Source: Casuarius casuarius (lineage: Eukaryota > Chordata > Aves > Casuariiformes > Casuariidae). From it: 64,000 nucleotides of DNA. The notes beneath the pieces were generated by a model. The model did no database searches. It was not told where the DNA came from and saw nothing but the letters and a program-made list of their open reading frames with translations. The stretch is from positions 5,446,640 to 5,510,639 of the forward strand of contig PTFA01000042.1 in the NCBI GenBank assembly GCA_003342895.1. Reading direction: 5' to 3'. Below are positions 27,591 to 39,907 of this stretch, piece after piece. Numbering within the stretch: position 1 is the stretch's first letter; the number at the start of each line of letters is the position of its first letter. The position numbers and the translations under genes are program-made.

Positions 27591-30500
27591 TTCACAAGCT
27601 TTTTCAAAAATTAAAATACACAGATTGTCCTTTATCTCCTATGAGGGACCAACATTTGTTCCAAAAGGTGACACATGCCCTTGCACACCCCCAAATTTTT
27701 TTCCATGGCAACTGAAACTACCAAACCCTGGACCTGTATCTCATGATAGACTGCAAACTCCAGTTGATTATCAGACATTCATAAAATCTCTCGCTTGTTT
27801 TACATCTCCTGATTTTAGTGATCATGTAAGTCCCTGTCTGAAATCTTTCTTTCAATGCTCTACCTACCTGTCTAGGTTAAGTCTCAGTTTCTTAGACAGA
27901 AAGGCTAAACATAATCAAAGCCAACAAGGCAAAAAACACTGTCATACATCATCAGCTGCCTTCCTTCTCTCCATGAATTTTGGCCTTTTTTTCACATGAG
28001 CAGGTCATGAAAGTTGCCCTCCATAAATTCTTCCCACACATCAACCTTTCTTTCTTTCTCTGGCCTCTCCTCTAGTCTGCAGTCTTTCCACCCCAAGTTT
28101 TATTTACACAAATTCTTTAGGTATTTTTTCCTCTGATAATTCTTTCCCATCAAGGATTTGCCGTATTTGATGAGATCCAGCGCCCTTCTGTTTAAGCCTC
28201 CAGGCTCTGACAGTGGCTAGTGCAAGATTCTTCAGAGGCAGACATGGGAGAGCCTGCTGCCCGAGAAGTCTCATCCTGATTTCTAGTACTTAGGGGTTGT
28301 TTTAAGCTTCATCATTTCTCCTTTTTCCTTTCCTGGGATCATATTTTAAAACACACACAAATACCACTAAAGGTAGGCTAATGAGAGTAAATCCAATCAC
28401 TTGTTTTTCACAAGGGCCAACAGTGAATCTTCTGAACCAAGTCTCTGACAGAGAAATTGGCAGTTTCCATAATGGAACTGTGAATCAAAACATATCCCCT
28501 TGATGGCAGGAGGGATTATTATTGAGCTACCATCCTATGAACTGGAAATGTATTTTCGAACTGTTGCTTTTAGTACATACTACTTCACATACATTAAGTA
28601 ACAGCAACCCTGAGCTACAAAAGACAGATTCATTACTACTGTGTGTAACTTCAATGGTTACTGCAATGCTTAAGGTATGCAATCTTAAAACTTCCTAAAT
28701 GCATTGTATTAAATGTATAAAGATGTAATGAATAGGGCATATTATATAGATAATGCAATATATGTATCATACAATATACATATACATTCAATAAATATCA
28801 CATGAGTGATATACAGTAATAATATATCACATTCCTGAATGCCTTACTCTATATCCATGCCAGCCTCTTTGACAGATCTGCAAATGGAAGAGCCATGCAT
28901 ACTAAAGACTAGATGTTTTCTAATTAATGTTGACAGAAGGGCATGAAACCAAGTTTTTCTAAATGCAGTAGAAAAATAATCATAGCATATTGTGAGAATG
29001 AATAAAAAAAGGCAAGCAAAATTTTGAGACTTTTGCTTCATTCAGGAGGGGAACAAACCACCTCAGGCCTCACAAAACTACAGAACAAATTACAGCTCCA
29101 GGAGAAGAACGGCTCACAAGCTGAGATGGTGCTACCATGATCCTGCCCTCCTTGTTAGAAGGGCTCTGTTGAGAATGCCAGAGCTACTGTGTAGAGCCAC
29201 AACTGACTGTTGTGGGGTATCCAGCATCACCAGCAATTTTTAGAGTTTTATAGTGAGCCTTGGTGTTTTCCTTTCTGCCTCAAGTCCTGGAGGCAAGCAA
29301 CCATGTCAGTACCTCCACTTACTCGCTTTTTCAACACGATTTCTAGCCTCCAAGTTTGCAGATAAGCACCTGACAAATGTGCTCTGAATACATTCTAATA
29401 GCTCAGAAACCAGAAGGCAAATGCACAATATTTTAAACTTATTTTCCTAAATCTTATGCACTGTTCTATGCTTACTTTGGCCTGACACATTTCGAATTTG
29501 CTTGGCAAGTGCAAAGGTTGCCAGTAACTCTAAGCAACACCCAAGTGAGAAACTAGAAGGTTGGCAGAGGTAACAAGGTTTCTCGATAAAAAATACTGCA
29601 AGTATCTCAGTTTATCTGCAAAGCCATGTATCTAATAGCCTTAGCACTTGAACCTCAAGCATGCTGGATGGCATGGAATGAAGTGGAGAAGCGCAGAGCA
29701 ATGAGGAGATCCTGCTGGAGAGAGCCAAGCATCAGGCATCACGCTGCCATGACAACTCACCCTCTGCAGCTCCAGGGAGCACACTTCTGAAACCTTTAGT
29801 TCAGCATACAAGAAATGATTTATTCTTTGCTCTGGCCCCAGTTTAACAAAGCAGCTAAGTGCCTGCCCAATTGTTTGCAGGATCAGAAAAGAAAGTGAAA
29901 TTATTTTTTTTGGTGCCCTATATACTACATGTTGTGGGGAGCAATTTTTAAAGGAAGAAAAGACTCAAAACCATACTTGTTGCCTTGTTTATGAGAGCCT
30001 ATTCTAAAGCACTCCTCTTAAGGTACCATTCATAATATTTGACTGATTAGAGATTGTCACCATTAAACTGGCAAAGTTGTGGTTTTAGGAAATAAAGCTT
30101 TTTGTAAGACATCAGGGATGGGGGGTAAGGGTACATTATAAGAAGTGACGAGTAGTTCTGCTGGTAAAAACTATCATCTCCACGACAGAAGCATTTTCCT
30201 GGCAAAAAATAGCTTTATACCTGCCTCACAAAGATGCTCACAGATTCTTCAAGAATCATGCATTTAATAAAGATGCACAGTACTGGTTCTTCCTGTATAC
30301 TGCCCTGCAGCTTAGCTGGTATTTCATGTTTCCAAAGCAGAGATGAAGTTCCTTTCCTGTTTCACATGCAGGCACCAGTGGTTGGCCTGGTCTGTGATCC
30401 ACCACTCAGCTGTCTTTTGAGTGAGGGCTCAAGGAACAGGAGCCTACAGCAGTGCTCTGCATCCAGAGGCACACTCTAGTAAAGCCCCAGGACTAGTGCT

Positions 30501-32794
30501 GTAGCCCCTTCTTGCATGACCCAGTGTGCAGCCTGCAGATTGCTAATGGTTTTACAGGTGGCAACGGAAGAGATCTGAGAGATTTGCTCCTGGTGTTGAC
30601 CAGGACTTTTCCTCTCTTTGTCCCACTTTTCCTTGGTTCACTGAGCACTTCTATACCCCTCTGTTTTTTTGAGAAGTGTAACTAAGAGGGTGAGATGCTG
30701 GCTGCTCTGGTAAGGGCAGGAGGTCATACAAGTATGCAGGTAGACATACAGTACCAATGCACCAGAAAGTAAATGGTCCCAAGAAATCTACAATGGCAAA
30801 AACATTTACAAGGAAAAATAAAGACTTTATGTGTACAAAACAATGCAATCAATTAGCATTTTTGTTGCCGTGTGGATTTGTTTTAGTTTTGCATTTGTAA
30901 TTACTTAAATGCAGTGATCTTCACAACAGACGTAATTCACAGGCCTTTAACGCCATGCCTTTCAAAACGAACATGAGTCACAGCTCCTAGGTAAACTTCC
31001 CCGGCTGGCAGAGAATATTATTACTGTGGGATAGAATGCAGCAAGCTGTTTGCCAGATTATTCAAGCTCCTAAAGCTAAGGAAATGCATTGCCATTTATT
31101 TATTATGCTCATGATAATTACAGTTACCATCACTGTAGTGCCAATCTGTTTGCTGCACAATGAAGGCCTCTTCATGATGTTTCCAAAGATTCAATATTAG
31201 GCCTGAGTAGTTAGCCAAATAATGGGGCTTTGAAGGATTTATTTTTTCTGTAAGGATAAGAACTTTCTTTCGGTAGCATACTCTTGTTCATTTAATAAAA
31301 ATGTAAAGGAACACTAAGAAACCTCTGCTACTAACCTTCCACACTGAAAAAAACACTGTTCCAGTCTTTGCTTTGGGCTCTAATCATTTTTCAAGACAAT
31401 ATCCTAGCACAGGTTCCAGCTTGATATCGTGAACACTGAACTTAAAAATTAATACATAATTCCATTTCTCCCCAGTTGTGCATTTTATATATATAAGGAT
31501 GCTTTATCCTTAGAAATTACATAACGTCTGAGTATGTCTACAAAGTAAACACGAATCTATCTCTGCTTTTGTTTTGAGCCAGTTCCTCAGTGAGTCTTGG
31601 CACTAAGAAGGGGGAGTCAGAACTTACTGAGACATTAGGCCAGGGAGAGTAGCAAAACCCAGATTGTGAGCAGAGGGTGTAGGCACACAGCGTGTAGGCA
31701 GGTGAGAAATGTGAGATCATTTATCCAACCCTGCAGCAGTCTAAAAGAATACTTAGCCTCATATGGTGCTTTAAATCTTCAAGATCCTCAACAAACATTA
31801 GTCAAGCTAATGAAATTAGTCATCTAAGGTCATACTTTTTTATTTTCATTTTAAAGGAATTTTTCTCAGATGGTTTTGATGAGTTGCATTAATTTAAAAC
31901 TGTACATCTGAGTTCTCTTTACTTTGGTTTTCCCTTCAAATCTCTTCTGGCTGAATATCTCCAGGCTATCTAAGCATCGGTTCCTTGAAGGCTCTTGACA
32001 TGATCAGGCAGTATGTTTCCCGGTAACAAACGTTACAATGTTAGGTGACATTTCTTGAACAAGATACGACTATATCTTTGGGACTCACTTTTGTTAATTG
32101 GTCTTTAGAGAGCTGTCTTGTCCCTGTATCTTCACTTTACTGACGATCAAGTATGTTCAGTTCAAATGCACTAATCTGTCTTTTTCATTTTCATACACAA
32201 TGAGATGCTGAATTACAGCACTTAATATAACCAACTACACTCACCTCAGTGGGAGTTGCAGATGATCATAATTAGTGTAAAGCCATTGCAGGATATCTTA
32301 GCCCATTGAATGTTGGCGGTTCAAATATGGATCTAAACCTGAACTACAAACTGAAGTCAGTTCTTAGATTGTATTATTATTGTTGTTATTAGTCATTTCT
32401 ATTGTCTTAATCATCAACCACTGGACAGGAAGATATGTAATTTAAATGGCATATTTGATCTCTCTTTGGACACAGAGCACTAACAGGGGTCTATCTCTGC
32501 TGAAGAGCAGACCAAACCAGATGGCCCTACTTTTAAAGACATCAACAAACTTCTTGATAGGTATTCATTATTATTTTGCAGTGAGAGGGAATGCGAGGGG
32601 AGAAAAGTAAGTCTTGGACAGTCGCCATGCCAAATCCCCCAAAATGATGAATGATAAAAGTTCTCATTAACTGACACTTACTGCATGACAGTAATTCAGG
32701 CAAAAATTATCAAGAGCTGAAACTGTTTATCCTTTATTTTGCTACTGCACATAATAGACCAACTTACATATATCATGAGCTGTTCACTGATGTC
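27591..32794. other. Intergenic DNA, no gene seen
   Basis: AT-rich sequence. An AT-dense run at 28735-28835 contains the small inverted repeat tatcac/gtgata. A block at 30860-31200 has the composition of a conserved non-coding element (see findings). Pieces near 32240 ('cctcagtgggagttgcag') resemble old amniote repeats. No gene is seen. Confidence 0.6.
28735..28835. repeat. AT-dense low-complexity tract
   Basis: TA-rich, irregular repeat with many ATAT and CATA steps, including 'tatcacatgagtgata', a 6-bp inverted repeat with a 4-base loop. Probably a decayed microsatellite. Confidence 0.6.
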
Positions 32795-34480
32795 AGATGT
32801 AAGGAGGAACACAGTAGATGGAAACTAAATCAGGTTGCCAAGGACAGTATAAGAGTTACACAAGCATAAAAGCAAAAAGGAGGAAGCAATGAGCAGGGTA
32901 CATAAAGGGTAACAAGAATCATTCCGTAAGCACATTAATAATAAGGGATAGACTGAGAAAAGTTTTGTTCACTGTAAACAAGGGAAGTGTTGCTCTGCTA
33001 TCTAACAGGAAAGGAAAGTGACTGACAGGTGATGCTGAGAAGACCAAAATGGTTAATGCCCTTTTTGCATCAAGTCTTCCCTAGAAAAATCTGAAAGAAG
33101 GCAACAACTACCCTGTTACTAGTGACTACCAGTGACAAAAAGACAAAAAGAGAGAAGGGAGGATCCTTCACTTAAGAAGGAAAGAAGACAGTAATTGGCT
33201 TGGCCTGATGGACTTCATCCTAGAATTTCTACAGAACTGTCAAAAGCAACCTCAAAAGCATTAGCAGTCATCTCTTGAGGACAGGTGAGGCAGTGGAAGA
33301 CTGCAATGGGGCAAAAAAGTCCACATCATTAGAAAAGGGAAAACAGAAGAACCAGGTAATTGCAGGCTGGTCATTGTAACTACAACCCCTACAAATATTC
33401 TGGAACAAATAATCCAGCAATCTACTTGCAAGCTTCTGAAAGACTTTTATTTCAAACCAATCTAATTTCTACCTGTGAAAATGTAAAGGGTCTTGTGAAC
33501 ATAGGAGAGGCAGAAGATGTCATATATTTTGACGTTAGTAAGACTTCTGATATGGTCTAACATGCTATTTACATAAGCAAGTTGTAAAACCTGATCAGAA
33601 AGCAACTGTCTGCATAAGTGTACCCTAGATTCAGTCTTGTTCAGTGTTTTCATTAAAATAACTAGGACTATGGAATAAGGACAAAGGCTAGAAGGAACTA
33701 GAAGCACATGGGAAGAAAGGACTAGAATCCAAAATTATATTCACAAACTAGCAAAATGGGGGAAAAAGAATAAAATTCAACAGATGCAACTGTGAGATTC
33801 CACACTCAACAGACTGCATAAACACAGGATGGGGAGAAACAGGTTAGGTAACAGCTCTGCAAAGGAGGATGTAGGTGTTAACAGTCAACGACAAATTGAA
33901 CATAAGCCAGCAACATCACATTGTTGTGAAAATGGCAAGTGTCATACTGAGATACAGAAACAGGAATAAGGTTTTTGAGACATGAATAGATCCTTCGATT
34001 CTACTTAGCACTGTCAAGGATTCAGCTGGAATGCTGTTTCTAGTTTGGTGCACTGCACTTCAGAAAATGGGTGGACTAAAAGAAAAGAGTCTGGAAGGAA
34101 GGAAACACTGAATTAGGATGCTCGGCTTAAAGCTGAGACTAAAGATGCACAGGGTAACCATCTTCAAATAAATAGAAGGCTGTCACAAAGAGGAAGGGAG
34201 CAATCTGTTCTTCATGGAAATAGTAGCAAGGAAAAATAGGCTTAATTTGCAGCAAGAAAGATTCAGATTAGACAGCAGGAAAAAAATTTTACTGGAAAGG
34301 CTAATGAAACAGGGGAGTAGATTTCCTGGTGAAGCTGTCTCTCCATCACTAGAGTGCTTGTAATACGTTAGAGAAACATCTGTCAGAAATCATACAGGTC
34401 TACTTGATCCTCTGTTGGGATAAGGAAAGGGACTAGGTGACCTCTGGAGGTCCCTTCGAACTCTATGACTACAATCATAG
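32795..34480 (+). mobile_element. CR1 LINE, 5'-truncated, with decayed reverse transcriptase
   Basis: The 3' half of a CR1 retrotransposon. Near 33358-33420 the plus strand reads NCRLVIVTTTPTNILEQIIQQ-like text, equivalent to the 'NYRP.SLT....ILE.II' block of CR1 reverse transcriptase. At 33516-33557 it reads DVIYFDVSKTSDMV, equivalent to the 'D.VYLDFSKAFDTV' block. Later blocks match the untranslated 3' region, such as 'cttaatttgcagcaagaaag' near 34240. The copy ends with the CR1 3' motif 'ggtgacctctggaggtccct' (34437 onward) and a short CTATGA/ATAGATTC-like tail. Frameshifts and stops interrupt the frame, so it is dead. It resembles the CR1 lineage shared with turtles and crocodilians, suggesting an old insertion. 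The left limit is approximate. Confidence 0.88.
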
Positions 34481-35739
34481 ATTCAACACCTTTGTAGTCT
34501 GTATTACATACAATGACTACAGCAAATGATTCCTGATCTTAGTGGGCGATAGTGCTCCTACAGTCACACGGGTTATTGTGCCTTAGACAATTGATGTATA
34601 TTCTGAATGCATACAAATTCTATAGCATGCTACAACTCCCTCTTCTAAATAAGCACTTATTTTTATTTCTGAACCTTTTTCTAATCACTTTTCCTTCTAT
34701 TGTTGACAAAGTTCTATCCTGCGTTTAAATATCCTCATTTAAGAAAATGTATACATACTCCTCTCTTAAATAATAAATAATCATTCTGTTTAAAATGCAT
34801 TCCAAACACATGTAGCATTTTACTAGCACTTTTTGTCCTTTTAAGGAATGCCACAAGATCAAAACTTACTCCTAAGTAATCTTAATGGGAGAAAAAACAA
34901 CAAAACAAATGCTGTATCATTTTGTTCCAAACAAGAATTCATCTATAAGCAACCTAAATCAACTGAGCTAGAAACCCAAGTTATTTTACAGCACGTGCAA
35001 GTTCTCTCACAAGGCTGACTCTCCTATTCCTGTGGGAAAGCTATGAACTGAATTCCGCCCCAGCCAACATTTATAGTGCGACTGCTACAATCAATACTTG
35101 CTCAGTGCCTTCCATCAGGGACCCCCTCAAATAGCTGATCGAAAACTGATATTAATCCCATCTTACCAATGGGAGAATAGAAACAGTATTGACTTAATCA
35201 AATGTTAAAAACAGTTTCCCAAGGTCAAACAGAAAATCCATCCCAAAGTCAAGAATTTTGTCATTAAACCCTATACTTATTTATGGGTCTGGCCCTAACA
35301 CTGTGAGTTTGAGGAGAACATGCCATTTTTTTCTATATAATGCAGATGCCGAATACCCAGTTTTAGGCTGAATTCCCATTTGTGCTTAACTATAGAATCA
35401 CAACAAGCACCCTCACAGTTTATTTTTTTCAGAATAAACTGTACAGTATTAACCATTGATGTTTTATTGTCATTGATTTACTAGCTGCCACAGAGTCACC
35501 ACAGGAGACAGATTGCTGTTAGTTATTTTAGCCTATAAAAGGTCTAATGCTCTGTCAGCAAACACTTTGGTTCCTTAAAATAAATAAGTAATATGTAAGA
35601 AAATATACAAGCTGGAGAAATCTTTTAGACAACCCCCCTTTTTTTTAAGTACCGCATTCAGTATTTCTTTCTGCATAAGAGGGCTTTTGAAAGCTTTCTG
35701 TATCTTACAGGCACCTGGAGAGTAAGCTAGAACATACTT
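34481..35739. other. Intergenic DNA, no gene seen
   Basis: AT-rich sequence between two mobile elements. No coding, RNA or repeat feature that I can support. Confidence 0.65.
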
Positions 35740-36600
35740 CACATCCCACTGGGAATACTGGTACTAGGCATTAATGGCAAGGGTTTGGGAGCCAGTGGCT
35801 GCAGGGTGCCCTGTGTGGGAAGAGGCCATTAGCTGCCCTGGGCCTGTCACAGCTGCTTCCAGCTGGCTGTGAAACAGGTGAAAACAACCCACCACGCAGC
35901 AAAAGTTCAAACAGTCAGAGGAGCACACAGCACCACTGCTCAAACATATTTAAGAAGAGGCAGTAGCCACTTGAGGCAGGAGACACAGAAGAAGACATGT
36001 GAGGAGAAACATGAAGAGACATGTTTGAAGAAACGAAACAGGAGATGGGTGGAAGGGGACGTTGCGGGGACACAGCTGGAGGCGCACTCTGGAAAAGAGG
36101 CGTTCCATGCTGCAGGAGTTACCTCTGAGGGGACCACGGCCCACAGGCAACTCTCGCGAGGGCAGAGACACCCCCGAGGGACTGTGGCCCATGGAAGACC
36201 CAAAATGGGGCAGAGGAGCAGTAAGAAGCAAAGAACAGCAGAAGAAAAGAGTAAGAAGCACAGAGCAGCAGAAAGAAGCCATTACACACCAGTCTCAACC
36301 TCCTGCGCTGCCCATGGCCTCACCTGAGGGACTGGGAGGGATATGTGCAAGGCGCAGATGCAACAAGGGAAGTGGAGACTAGGAAGGGGGGAGGAGACGT
36401 GCTGGACTGAAGATGACCCAGGGAAAGGGAGAGAAGAGGCATTTTCCCTAAGTGTTTGTTTGTTTGTCTTCTTGTTTTTTTCTCAATAACTGAATCAGTA
36501 ATTAAAAGTTTATCTTAATCGGCAGTAAATTAAGGGAAATTCCCTGAGTTGAGACTGTTTTGCCCATGGCAGTACTTTATGCTTTTTCAGTATTGTGAAC
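35740..36600 (+). mobile_element. Bird-type GC-rich interspersed repeat (probably retroviral/LTR-derived)
   Basis: Starting near 'gcaagggtttgggagccagt', the text matches by eye a repeat widespread in bird genomes. Its parts in order are a 'ctgcagggtgccctgtgtgg' head; a purine-rich middle with gaagagacatg-type units; two degenerate 48-49 bp minisatellite units at 36128-36220; and a tail ending near 'gagttgagactgttttgccc' (36550-36570). Frames of 80-150 codons on both strands here come from the skewed composition and are not genes. I believe this repeat is retrovirus/LTR-derived but am not certain of its class. Limits are approximate. Confidence 0.6.
36128..36220. repeat. Two degenerate copies of the 48-bp minisatellite unit
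   Basis: Units begin at 36128 and 36177 (AGGGGACCACGGCCCA and AGGGACTGTGGCCCATGG). They share the 'ggcagagacaccccc' end of the better-preserved array at 36611-36750, and the orientation is the same. Confidence 0.7.
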
Positions 36601-36610
36601 AATACCCCCA

Positions 36611-36750
36611 AGGAACCATGGCCCATGGAGAACCCACACCAGGACAGGGACACCCCTGAGGGACCATGGCCCATGGAGGACCCACGCCAGGGCAGGGACA
36701 CCCCCAAGGGACCACGGCCTGTGGACGACCCACGCCAGGGCAGGGACATG
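36611..36750. repeat. 48-bp minisatellite, about 2.9 copies
   Basis: Units start at 36611, 36659 and 36707, each AGGRACCAYGGCCYRTGG followed by a GACCCACGCCAGGGCAGGGACA-type half. The period is exactly 48 bp, a multiple of three, so frames stay open through it on both strands; this explains the proline/glycine-rich frames there. It belongs to the bird-type repeat just to the left. Confidence 0.88.
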
Positions 36751-39554
36751 GTCATCTACACAAATCTTCCTCGTTACCTCCTTCCTAACCCAGTATAAAT
36801 CAGGTTCAGCCTGTGAATCGATATTGCCCACTGACATCAGAAGCACACATGAGAAAAAATTCACCCATTGAGAATATTCATCCATTCTTCAGCAAGAAAT
36901 GCTATTGTATTGCAACTAGTTTTTCCAGCTGTCTTCAAAATGGCAACCTGTACTTACATTCCTGTTCTTGTACCTTCAAAGAATAAGAAAACTCAAAAGC
37001 ACCAGGAATATCTGCTCAGCATAAGCACGCACAGAGTAGGAAACTGTTATCAGTGCCTTCATGAGGCATCAATATTGAACAGTTAGCAGTTAGCCAGAAG
37101 CTAAGGACTTGGCCAACATGCTTCAATTATCTAATTTGTAAGGCTATGTTTCATATATGTTTTAGATTGACTTAATTAGTGTTAATTAACATATCTTTAT
37201 GTATTATGAGAGACAGCAGATACCCATAAAGATTTTTATATTGAGCCATATGGCAGCCTGCAATATACTAGCCAAAAAAAGTATAATGAGGCATATAAAA
37301 AAGTCTGCTGCACAACACTCCTTGGTAATTTTGAAAAATGAATGTCAGAGTTTGCACAATACAAGAGAAGCCATGCTGTTCTTGCCTTACCCAGTCTGGC
37401 TATGTGAGCTGAATCAAGCTTCAATTAGGGTTATGGAAGATGCAGGCTCCCTAATAAGTTCAAGGCTGAACTGAAGGGAGTCAGTTCATATCTCTTGCAC
37501 ATCCTTTTCTCCACAAGGGAGAGTAGATGGAAGCATTTCTTTCAAGGTTAGGTAGGCTCCAGATTGAAGGTATGTCCTGAACTATTCCCTAGGATCATAA
37601 GGAGATAGGCAATGATCTCCCTCAATCTTTTTCTATGGCATCCCAAAGGTTTTGTGTCATTTGTATGAAAGTTCTTCAACTTGCTCAAAGATGCTGGGGA
37701 GCATTAGGCAGGGGGGGGGGGGGGGGCATTGGTGTGGGTAATGAACCTTCCCTGGGCTTTCCTGGACTAAACACCTACTGGACACTTGCCTGAGATGGCA
37801 GGGGCACTAGCCTTGAAATCCTGCCTCTTCCTTTCCAAACTTAAATTACTCAAACAGGGACAAATGGGGCCTGGTGTGAAGGAGGTGACCAATCTCCACC
37901 TCCATCCAAGGTCTCTCCCCTGTCACAGGACAGGGGGCTGCTCAAGGCATGAAAGCTATGGGAAAAGCAAAAGAGACTTGGAAACAGCAGACACATTCCC
38001 AGCTGCAATGAGAAACAGGAGCAAATAGGAAGGGGAGCAGTAAAGTCCCCTTACCTCTCACAATAAATGTCCACCTACCAATCCCAAGCACAGTCATCTC
38101 TAGATAGGAATGTTCTCCGACACAGAAAGAAACTGGCCTAGTTATTTTAGCAGCACTTCCTTCTGCTGCCTTGCTGTCACCCATGTAGGCAGAACACAGG
38201 AGCCTTCAGCATCCTGATTTACCAAAAATGAGACTAGAGGTGGATGAAAAATAAATACACTGTACCACAAGAACCTTTATTTTTTTCTCCCACTGTTCAA
38301 AGCAGCACAGTTCCCACATGGAATGAATGGCTTTCACAAAGCCATATTTTCATTTTCAGATTAAGACCAATGTCAGTGATGGGGTGTGGAGGTGAGGGAA
38401 GATGTTAAAATGACATAGCAAAGCCTAGAAAAGGTGAGCAATGCAAGGTCAAAAGGTTCCAATTAACTGTCTTTATTCCTCTTCAGATGTAGACCTCAAG
38501 AGGGTGTTGCAGAGATGAAGAACTAGTTGGGTTTTTTTCCCCTTACATTTTGGCCACAGTACTGTACCATGAAAAATAATAAAACCAGAAACCCCAGACA
38601 TTCATACACAAATGCAGCCTACTCACTGCCAGTTGCCCTAATTCTTCTTGCTCCCTACACTCCAGACTCTGCCCTGGCCCAAAGCCAGGTACTTGACCTT
38701 GGGGTTTTGGCATCCTGGGTGAGTGCCAACACCATCAGCATATTCCTGGCTGACTTGCATGGAGTCCATTATCCTGGACTCCATGATAGTGGAGCAGTGA
38801 ACGTGCCTTACAAGTCTGCCATGACTAATAAATTCTTGCAGAAAAGCTTTGCAGAGCCAGAAAATTTGTTCTTCAGCTGGTGCCTCTTTTCCTCTGTATT
38901 ATACTGACATCTGGTGGGAATATGCATGAACTGACTTATGTAAGGGGTGTTGGGTTATTACTGCTTTAATGTAATGGAAGATGGGAACATGCCAAGGACT
39001 CATGAACTGTGAACAAGTTACACAAGCAGAAAGCGAAAATTATTCACGATTCGATTTCTATTTAACAACTTAAAGACAAATTAAGACTTTCAAATGTAGC
39101 TTCTTTAGAGAAATCTATGAAAGACATTTTTAATGAGTTTTCTATTGGATGGTTTTTGTGATAAAATAGAAATAGCTAAAAATTTAATGCACACAATTGA
39201 CACAGGATGTGTGGTTATTACTCAAATATAATTTTTCATGATGCTTAATAGTTCTTTTTATGATGAATCAATACCAAAATACCTATACTTTTCCACATAG
39301 AAGCTTATGTTCTAATCTTTGCAAAGTCCAAGATTGAAAATAAGATTAAGAAAAGACACTCCTATGTTGTTGGTTTGTTCAAAGGTGAAAAGACAATTAA
39401 ATTGCTGTAGAGATAAACTGTATTTTTCTTTCATATTGTATGCAAAAATATAACCACAAAAATTCGCAATACTTTGAAGTATTCTCTTCTGAGACAGAAA
39501 GCATTCAAATCACAAGGGCAAGGGGTTGCTGAGCTCTGTATTGGCTGCACTGGT
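36751..39554. other. Intergenic DNA, no gene seen
   Basis: AT-rich sequence with a 16-base G run at 37711-37726. The frame at 38527-38907 (126 codons, plus) has no recognisable domain. Nothing else is supported. Confidence 0.6.
37711..37726 (+). repeat. Poly-G run of 16
   Basis: Uninterrupted G16. Long G runs can form G-quadruplexes and are prone to length errors in sequencing, so the exact length is doubtful. Confidence 0.9.
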
Positions 39555-39556
39555 TA
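39555..39556. repeat. TA target-site duplication, left
   Basis: TA directly before the terminal CAGGCAT of the transposon, matched by TA at 39906-39907. A TA duplication is the signature of Tc1/mariner/pogo transposons. Confidence 0.8.
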
Positions 39557-39905
39557 CAGGCATCCCTCGTTTTATTGCGCTTCGCTTTATTGTGCCTCGC
39601 AGATATTGTGGTCTTTACAAATCGAAGATTTGTGGCAACCCTGAGTTGAGCAAGTCTGTCGGCACCATTTTTCCAACAGCATGTGCTCACTTCATGTCTC
39701 TGTGTCACATTTTGTTAATTCTCGCAATATTTCACGCAATATTTTTTTAGCCATAATGCTATTGCACACTTAATAGACTACAGTATAAACATTACTTTTA
39801 TATGCACTGGGAAACCAAAAAAATTTGTGTGACTCACTTTATTGAGATATTTGCTTCATTGCGGTGGTCTGGAACCGAACCCACAGTATCTCTGAGGTAT
39901 GCCTG
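39557..39905. mobile_element. Tigger1-like (pogo family) non-autonomous DNA transposon
   Basis: A 349-bp element with terminal inverted repeats CAGGCATCCCTC and its complement GAGGTATGCCTG (one mismatch), bounded by TA on both sides. The left half (to about 39739) and right half (from about 39740) match, by memory, the two ends of the mammalian Tigger1 element. The left carries 'gttttattgcgcttcgcttt' and 'tttgtggcaaccctgagttg'; the right carries 'ataatgctattgcacactta', 'ttatatgcactgggaaacc' and 'ggtggtctggaaccgaaccc'. The transposase gene in the middle is absent, so this is an internally deleted, MITE-like copy moved in trans. Many of the differences I see from the remembered sequence are CpG-type changes. 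Similarity looks high, roughly nine bases in ten by eye, but was not computed. Strand is not assigned because a transposase frame is lacking. Confidence 0.88.
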
Positions 39906-39907
39906 TA
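39906..39907. repeat. TA target-site duplication, right
   Basis: TA directly after the terminal GCCTG; pairs with 39555-39556. Confidence 0.8.

Noticed and set aside
33360..33560. 66-codon frame with DVIYFDVSK
   Set aside because: This is a remnant of CR1 reverse transcriptase and is annotated as part of that element, not as a gene.
35869..36382. Frames of 106 and 152 codons (plus) and 110 codons (minus)
   Set aside because: They fall inside the bird-type GC-rich repeat with its minisatellite; open frames on both strands reflect composition.
39557..39905. Human DNA contamination as the source of the Tigger1-like sequence
   Set aside because: The element is flanked by a TA duplication in continuous non-mammalian-looking sequence, and its internal deletion is not the full human form.
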